Below, in pieces: positions 5,547-9,953 of a stretch of DNA of 9,953 nucleotides. The position numbers and the translations under genes were made by a program. Numbering within the stretch: the first letter of the stretch is position 1; every line of letters starts with the position of its first letter. Origin of the DNA: an uncultured Methylococcaceae bacterium (GTDB lineage Bacteria > Pseudomonadota > Gammaproteobacteria > Methylococcales > Methylococcaceae); assembly GCA_903910005.1 (NCBI GenBank), contig CAIVXW010000190.1, positions 1 through 9,953 of the forward strand, read 5' to 3'. Under the pieces are notes generated by a model that saw only the letters and a program-made list of their open reading frames with translations, did no database searches and was not told where the DNA came from.

Positions 5547-6392
5547 TCAAGACCATTCCCTGGCCTTGCGTCGCACTTCCTCGTAAAACCCGTCCATGAC
5601 CTCAATGAACGAAACGTCTTTTTGCCAGAATGGCGGAAAATCGCCGCCTTTTTTTACCAGCAAACCCGGCACCGGTGAGGGCTGGGGCGGTTCCATGCGG
5701 GTGGGCAGTTTCGAGGGTGCCCGCCAGAATTCCCGCGAAGAAAGGGAGGCTCCCGCCATGAGGTGCGGTTCCGGACGGGTGAAGTAACTGGTCGCTGGCT
5801 CAGGTTCGACCGATGGATCCGACAGGGCGGTGGCGACGATGCCGCCCAGCACGGTGTCTTCGAGTCGGGCGGCCAGGGTGGCGCGGTTCAGTCCCCGCAA
5901 CTCAAACAGCAGCAGGGGGGTCTGATCAATCCGGGCCGCGAGTGCCACCAGTACCGCCGCAACATGCCGACAGGGTGATTCCGTTTCCGGGCAACTGCAT
6001 GTTGCCTGGAGGTCTTCGCCGTAACGGCCCGGTATCAGGCTGTGGCCGCGTGCCTGCAGGTGACTTTCAAGGCTGTCCGGAATTTCGTTCAACAACAGCC
6101 GGGCGATAAAACCGGCCTGGTTGCCAAGTTCGGGAATAACCGCTTGCCAGAGACAGCCAGGCAAGGGGCTGATTTCGATGTGTCCCTCAAAACGTATGGG
6201 TTCGTTCATGCCGTAGTAGGCTGTCCCCCGGTTTTTGCCGGAAAAGCGAAGGTGGCCTCCCGTCCAGGCCCAGTCAGGTACCCGGTGCGACGCACTGTAT
6301 TGTCGCCCCCGGGCCAGGCGTTTGGGTTCCAGGCCTTGCTCCAGAGCCTGCAGAAATCGTTGCCCCCAGGCGGTGCCATTGTGTCTGTTCAT
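5547..6392 (-). CDS. SWIM zinc-finger protein, partner of the SNF2 ATPase
   Basis: A 281-residue protein with one SWIM zinc finger: C132-S-C134, then C141-R-H143 (CxC-x6-CxH), followed by a helix (VAAVLVALAARI) as in the family. SWIM fingers are thought to bind DNA or proteins. The N-terminal 120 residues (FLQALEQ, LARGRQYSASHRV, W/G-rich strands) form the usual lead-in domain. The C-terminus has a PPFW motif at 253-256 and an ending helix that I also associate with this protein group. The start overlaps the stop of the SNF2 gene by ATGA, so the two are surely one translationally coupled unit. The same gene pairing is known elsewhere, for example, as I recall, M. tuberculosis Rv2101-Rv2102. 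The molecular job is not established. No terminator is apparent after its stop. Confidence 0.88.
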   Translation of the reverse strand: MNRHNGTAWGQRFLQALEQGLEPKRLARGRQYSASHRVPDWAWTGGHLRFSGKNRGTAYYGMNEPIRFEGHIEISPLPGCLWQAVIPELGNQAGFIARLLLNEIPDSLESHLQARGHSLIPGRYGEDLQATCSCPETESPCRHVAAVLVALAARIDQTPLLLFELRGLNRATLAARLEDTVLGGIVATALSDPSVEPEPATSYFTRPEPHLMAGASLSSREFWRAPSKLPTRMEPPQPSPVPGLLVKKGGDFPPFWQKDVSFIEVMDGFYEEVRRKAREWS

Positions 6393-9300
6393 TCCATCAC
6401 CGCGTGGCTGTTCAGGGCGATGAGTTGCCTGAAGGTATCGTTGTCCAGACCCGACAACCAGGCTTCATCAGTACCCACAATCAGGGTGGCTATGCGTTTT
6501 TTCTCCTCAATCAGGCGGTCAATGCGTTCTTCCAGGGTGCCGACGGTCACGAACTTGTGTACGAAGACATTGCGCCGTTGCCCGATCCTGAAAACCCGGT
6601 CAGTGGCCTGATCTTCCACGGCCGGATTCCACCAGCGGTCAAAATGGAATACATGGTTGGCCCGGGTCAGGTTGATACCGACCCCCCCCGCCTTCAGCGA
6701 CAGGATGAATACGCCGGGGGCGGTGTCTTCATCCTGAAAGTGCCGGATCATCCGCTCACGTTTGTCGGCTGCTACCGCACCGTGCAGATAAAACACCGGA
6801 CAGGCCAGCGATTTGTGCAGAAAGCCTTCGAGCAGGCTGCCAATTTCGGCAAACTGGGTAAACACCAGGGCACTTTCCTGCCCGGCCAGCAGGGTCTCCA
6901 GCATATCCCGCAGACGCTCCAGTTTGGGCGAGCGTTCGACCGTGAACGGGCTGCCATCACGCAGAAACTGGGCGGGATGGTTGCAGATTTGCTTGAGTCG
7001 AGTCAGCGTGGACAACATCAATCCCTGCCGTTCCATGCCACGTGCCTCGCCGATGCACCCTTCCACTTCACGTACCACCGCCTCATACAGGGCGGCCTGT
7101 TCCCGGCACAGATAATTGTACTGCCGGTTTTCCACCTTGTCGGGCAGATCCCGGATGATGGCCGGGTCGGTCTTGATCCGGCGCAGGACAAAGGGTTCGA
7201 TCAGGCGTTTGAGGATGGCGGCCCGGGCGGTATCGTGATCACGCTGGATGGGTATTTCGTAGTGACGCCGGAACCAGGCCTGTCGTCCGAGATAACCGGG
7301 GTTCAGAAAATTGAAGATCGACCATAAATCCAGCAGGCGGTTTTCGACCGGTGTTCCCGTCAGGGCCCAGCGATGCCGGGCCGGAACCCTGGACACGGCC
7401 TTGCTTTGGGCCGATAGCGGATTCTTGATGTTCTGGGCCTCATCCAGTACGACCCGTTCCCAGTTTTGGGCCGCCAGCAGTTTTTCATCCTTGCGGATCA
7501 GGGCGTAAGAGGTAATGACCACGTCGCGCTCGGCCACAACCTGGCGTAATTCCCGGGTGGTTTGCAATCGGTCGTGACCGTGGTGAATCAGGGTTTTCAG
7601 ATGAGGGGCGAAGCGTTCGATCTCCTTTTGCCAGTTGCCAATGACCGAGGTGGGGGCGATCAGCAGGGTGGGAAGCACCGGATCGCCCTGCTCACGCTCC
7701 TGTACCAGTCGGGCAATGACCTGTACGGTTTTGCCCAGCCCCATATCGTCAGCCAGGCAACCGTTCAGGCCCAGACTTTCCAGATAGCTCAGCCAGGCAA
7801 GCCCCCGCTGCTGGTATTCACGCAATACCGTACCCAGTTGCCGGGGCGTGGGCACTGGCTCAAACCGGCTGGCATCACGCAAACGCCGCAGCATGTCAGC
7901 CAGTGCCGAGACGGTATCCAGCTCAAAAAAGTCGGTATCTTCAGCGGTTTTACGTATCAGTTCGGTAAGAACCGGGCCGGTTGGGTCGGCATTTTCCTGC
8001 TGCCCGCGCCAGAATTCCAGCATCTCCCGCATCCGGTTACGTTCAAGAGCCACCCATTGGTCCCGAAAACGTACCACCGGGGTTTTGCTGTCCACCAGAG
8101 CCTGCCATTCGGTTTCGGTCAATGTTTCGTCACCCAGCGACAATTCATAACGCCAGGCAACCAGATTGTGAGTGCCGAGGGGGCAGGATTTGCCCGCCGG
8201 ACTGCCCGGGCGTCCCTTGCGGGTCAGCCGAATCCGGGCGCGTCGCCGCCCTTCGGGTGACCACCAGGCCGGTGTCAGAATTTTGAAGCCGGCATCTTCC
8301 AGCACCCAGGCCTCGGTCAGTAAAAAACTGAAGGCCTCTTCCAGGGACAATTCCACCCGTGAAGGACAGGCCGTGTCCAGACCGTCCCACAGCTTGGGAT
8401 AAATCCGGGCCGCCTGTCCCAGTGCGAGCAGCAGGTTTTTTTCGAACAATGGATTACAGCATTCAACCAGACGTTGCCGTTCGGGGACGGATCGGTTCCA
8501 GTAATCGGCCAGATTGAGGCGGCAGGTGGGTTCGGAGCGGGGAATGACGCTAAATATCAGGCTCCACGGCGTCAGCTCATCGGCAGCATCCCGCAGGCAG
8601 AAGCCCAGATCAAAGCCTGAGTTCTGTTTTTGTGCCGTCAGCTTGCGATACCAGCCCTGCCAGTGTCGATACAATTCCAGGCTGGTGCCGGTTTCAAGCA
8701 GGGGTGGGGTATCCGCCGAGGCACAGACGGCTCCCAGCAGGGTACCGTTCATCTTTTTGACCAGGCCGCCCGAGTAGGTGATTGAGCCGATAATCCGGTA
8801 CAACAAAACCTCGCTGCAGTGGCGCAGCCAGTCGAGCGGCGGGTGTAAGCCCTCGGCCGAGCAGTAACAGACCGGCGGCATCCGTGCCACCGCCTGCGCC
8901 AGCAGGGTTTCATAATCCTCTGAAATAAATTCAAAACCGGCGTGCAATTCGTACTGATCCTGGCCCGGCTTACGGCACTTGAGTACCGGCACGTAACGAT
9001 CCCGCATGATCAGGGTCTTGAGTGACTGGGTGTAATAATGCCAGAACAAAAAATCGTGTCCCATGCCGGTGTTGATATCCTGACTCAGGCACTGGAAACG
9101 CAGTTCATTGATCTGCCTGACGGGACGCACCAACCGGTAGGCATCCAGTTCAAACGGCTGGAGAACAGCCGGACCGGACGGGTTCGTGTCGGCTGCATGA
9201 TCCAGTTCCGGCGAGGCCAGCGGGATACCGTCACGGGCGGGCAACAGCAAGGTCAGGGTTTTGACGTGAAAACGCCGCTCATAGGGGGTCATGTCCTGCT

Positions 9301-9490
9301 CCAGGGCACCGGTCAGAAAGGCGACCAGTTCGGTTTTGTCGAGATGGTGTGGATGACGCCGATGGCGCAGGCAAACCGCACCGGCTTGCGGGGACTCTAC
9401 ACCGGAGCGTTCTACCCATACCCAGAAATCACCGGGTTGATGGAATTCGGAGGTTGCTTCAGGGAGCCATGCACAATGCAGGACTTTCAT
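6389..9490 (-). CDS. SNF2-family DNA-dependent ATPase/helicase with DUF3670-type domain
   Basis: A 1033-residue superfamily 2 ATPase. Members use ATP to move along duplex DNA and displace or remodel bound proteins rather than unwind strands. Layout: an N-terminal block beginning MKVLHCAWLPEA with GDFWVWVE, typical of this bacterial group; a DUF3670-like region at about 385-520 (AGFKILTPAWW with W409-W410, then VVRFRDQWVAL); and the helicase core at about 555-1020. Core motifs: I DDMGLGKT at 581-588; Ia LLIAPTSVIGNW; II DEAQ at 683-686; III TGTPVEN from 711; IV SALVFTQF; V LKAGGVGINLT with K933; VI QATDRVFRIGQ at 961-971. All catalytic motifs look intact. DEAQ instead of DEAH is normal in bacterial SNF2 proteins. 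No Shine-Dalgarno precedes the ATG; the start is chosen because family members begin with a similar MxxLHxxW. The gene overlaps the SWIM gene by 4 bases. Confidence 0.95.
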   Translation of the reverse strand: MKVLHCAWLPEATSEFHQPGDFWVWVERSGVESPQAGAVCLRHRRHPHHLDKTELVAFLTGALEQDMTPYERRFHVKTLTLLLPARDGIPLASPELDHAADTNPSGPAVLQPFELDAYRLVRPVRQINELRFQCLSQDINTGMGHDFLFWHYYTQSLKTLIMRDRYVPVLKCRKPGQDQYELHAGFEFISEDYETLLAQAVARMPPVCYCSAEGLHPPLDWLRHCSEVLLYRIIGSITYSGGLVKKMNGTLLGAVCASADTPPLLETGTSLELYRHWQGWYRKLTAQKQNSGFDLGFCLRDAADELTPWSLIFSVIPRSEPTCRLNLADYWNRSVPERQRLVECCNPLFEKNLLLALGQAARIYPKLWDGLDTACPSRVELSLEEAFSFLLTEAWVLEDAGFKILTPAWWSPEGRRRARIRLTRKGRPGSPAGKSCPLGTHNLVAWRYELSLGDETLTETEWQALVDSKTPVVRFRDQWVALERNRMREMLEFWRGQQENADPTGPVLTELIRKTAEDTDFFELDTVSALADMLRRLRDASRFEPVPTPRQLGTVLREYQQRGLAWLSYLESLGLNGCLADDMGLGKTVQVIARLVQEREQGDPVLPTLLIAPTSVIGNWQKEIERFAPHLKTLIHHGHDRLQTTRELRQVVAERDVVITSYALIRKDEKLLAAQNWERVVLDEAQNIKNPLSAQSKAVSRVPARHRWALTGTPVENRLLDLWSIFNFLNPGYLGRQAWFRRHYEIPIQRDHDTARAAILKRLIEPFVLRRIKTDPAIIRDLPDKVENRQYNYLCREQAALYEAVVREVEGCIGEARGMERQGLMLSTLTRLKQICNHPAQFLRDGSPFTVERSPKLERLRDMLETLLAGQESALVFTQFAEIGSLLEGFLHKSLACPVFYLHGAVAADKRERMIRHFQDEDTAPGVFILSLKAGGVGINLTRANHVFHFDRWWNPAVEDQATDRVFRIGQRRNVFVHKFVTVGTLEERIDRLIEEKKRIATLIVGTDEAWLSGLDNDTFRQLIALNSHAVME

Positions 9491-9520
9491 GGCGGAAAAT
9501 GATCCGGGACAAAGCCCGCC

Positions 9521-9547
9521 ATTTTAGCCTAATCAGCCAGGTCTCAA
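9521..9547 (-). promoter_or_regulatory. Candidate promoter of the SNF2-SWIM operon
   Basis: On the minus strand TTGAGA (9547-9542) and TAAAAT (9526-9521) each match sigma-70 consensus at 5 of 6 positions. The spacer is only 15 bp, shorter than ideal. Transcription would begin near 9514, about 25 bases before the SNF2 start codon. Confidence 0.35.
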
Positions 9548-9633
9548 GTCATATTTTGGAGCCAGGATTATGGATCATTTGAACCTGAACCCGGAACAGG
9601 GCCGTTGCAACCCGGGCGAAGCCCTGAAATTCG

Positions 9634-9657
9634 GCTGATGTGGAAGCTGATATGGAA
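9634..9657. repeat. 12-base tandem repeat, two copies
   Basis: GCTGATGTGGAA is followed directly by GCTGATATGGAA, with one mismatch. It lies between the two candidate divergent promoters and could be a pair of operator half-sites or a simple duplication. Confidence 0.5.
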
Positions 9658-9761
9658 ATAGTTGACGTCATGCGGCGGGATGTCGGCAAATTCAGCAACC
9701 TCAAAACCGGGCCGTAGGGCAGGGGATGCCTGAACGGGATTGAGTGTTTCCCTTGAGTGGT

Positions 9762-9791
9762 TAGACTGGCCCTGCAAGCCCGCGATATAAT
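9762..9791 (+). promoter_or_regulatory. Candidate sigma-70 promoter with perfect -10
   Basis: TAGACT (4 of 6 to the -35 consensus) at 9762-9767, an 18-bp spacer, and a perfect TATAAT at 9786-9791. The predicted start point near 9798 lies about 37 bases before the ATG at 9835. This favours that ATG over an in-frame GTG further upstream that would lie inside the promoter. Confidence 0.55.
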
Positions 9792-9834
9792 CACGTGGTG
9801 TCGTGTCGCTACTGCGACGGTTTATCGAATTGCC

Positions 9835-9953
9835 ATGAACATCAATCATCACACCGTTACTGAAGTCAGGGTTCTCCTGGGTTTTCTGTTGGACAGGCTG
9901 CACCTGCCCAGAACAGCAGAACGCCTGAAATTCATTGAGCGACTGGACGAAAC
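9835..9953 (+). CDS. Unknown protein, 3'-partial at window end
   Basis: An open frame from ATG 9835 to the window edge, 39 complete codons. It begins MNINHHTVTEVRVLLGFLLD and goes on with RLHLPRTAERLKFIERLDE. I do not recognise it. The visible part looks helical, with leucines and charged residues spaced as in an amphipathic helix and no signal peptide. The case for a gene is the strong -10 box upstream and the sensible composition. Against it: there is no clear Shine-Dalgarno, and it is short. The frame stays open upstream to a TGA before a GTG near 9755, so a longer version is possible. It runs divergently from the SNF2-SWIM operon. Confidence 0.45.
   Translation, partial: MNINHHTVTEVRVLLGFLLDRLHLPRTAERLKFIERLDE

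Larger units (their letters stand above)
9491..9834. other. Gene-free divergent intergenic region
   Basis: These 344 bases separate the minus-strand SNF2 gene from the + strand frame at 9835. I see no gene I can support. They contain candidate promoters facing both ways, a 12-base imperfect tandem repeat at 9634-9657, and a 22-codon open frame at 9570-9638 (beginning MDHLNLNPEQG) with GGAG 8 bases before its ATG. That frame is too short to call. Confidence 0.5.

Noticed and set aside
6404..9502. Several + strand frames of 150-307 codons opposite the SNF2 gene
   Set aside because: High GC at third positions of the SNF2 gene leaves the complementary frame open; the translations show no domain, while the minus strand has every SNF2 motif.
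9568..9903. Minus-strand 111-codon frame (MQPVQQKTQ...) considered as a FlgM-like small protein
   Set aside because: It lacks the FlgM C-terminal helices, has no suitably placed ribosome binding site, and overlaps the better supported promoter and frame on the + strand.
1..9953. CRISPR array, rRNA gene, phage integrase or toxin-antitoxin pair
   Set aside because: I looked for spaced repeats, rRNA motifs, tyrosine recombinase motifs and short overlapping gene pairs on both strands and saw none.

Overview
The window looks like a chromosomal segment of a gammaproteobacterium with fairly high GC. The evidence is a GacA/UvrY-type response regulator, a proA-nadD pair, tRNA genes that encode their own CCA ends, and a Wzt-type polysaccharide exporter ATPase. 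The genus cannot be told from the sequence. Heptamer repeats between genes and an insertion-sequence remnant suggest a genome with a moderate load of repeats.

Left part (1-3945, all + strand). The window opens inside, or at the very start of, a Wzt-like ABC ATPase with a C-terminal glycan-recognition-type domain, probably the end of an O-antigen or other polysaccharide export cluster. Two arrays of degenerate 7-base tandem repeats around a hairpin separate it from proA (gamma-glutamyl phosphate reductase, proline synthesis). proA overlaps nadD (nicotinate-nucleotide adenylyltransferase, NAD synthesis) by ATGA. A separate transcription unit follows: a typical 2-Cys peroxiredoxin with its own -10 element, leader hairpin, good ribosome binding site and a long 3' hairpin.

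Middle (4041-4916, + strand). tRNA-Gly(CCC), a gacA-like regulator gene and tRNA-Leu(TAA) lie close together. The usual gacA partners uvrC and pgsA are absent.

Right part (4917-9953). Directly after tRNA-Leu comes about 630 bp without an intact gene. It holds repeat-like sequence and the truncated 5' end of an IS1634-type (DUF4277) transposase on the minus strand. Next are two translationally coupled minus-strand genes: a 1033-residue SNF2-family ATPase/helicase and a 281-residue SWIM zinc-finger protein. These probably act together on DNA or nucleoprotein; their biological role is not settled. Upstream of the SNF2 gene is a 344-bp gene-free region with candidate divergent promoters. On the + strand a perfect TATAAT box precedes a short open frame that runs off the window end.

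The SNF2-SWIM pair next to a tRNA gene and an IS scar is the part most likely to be accessory. The other genes are ordinary core functions.
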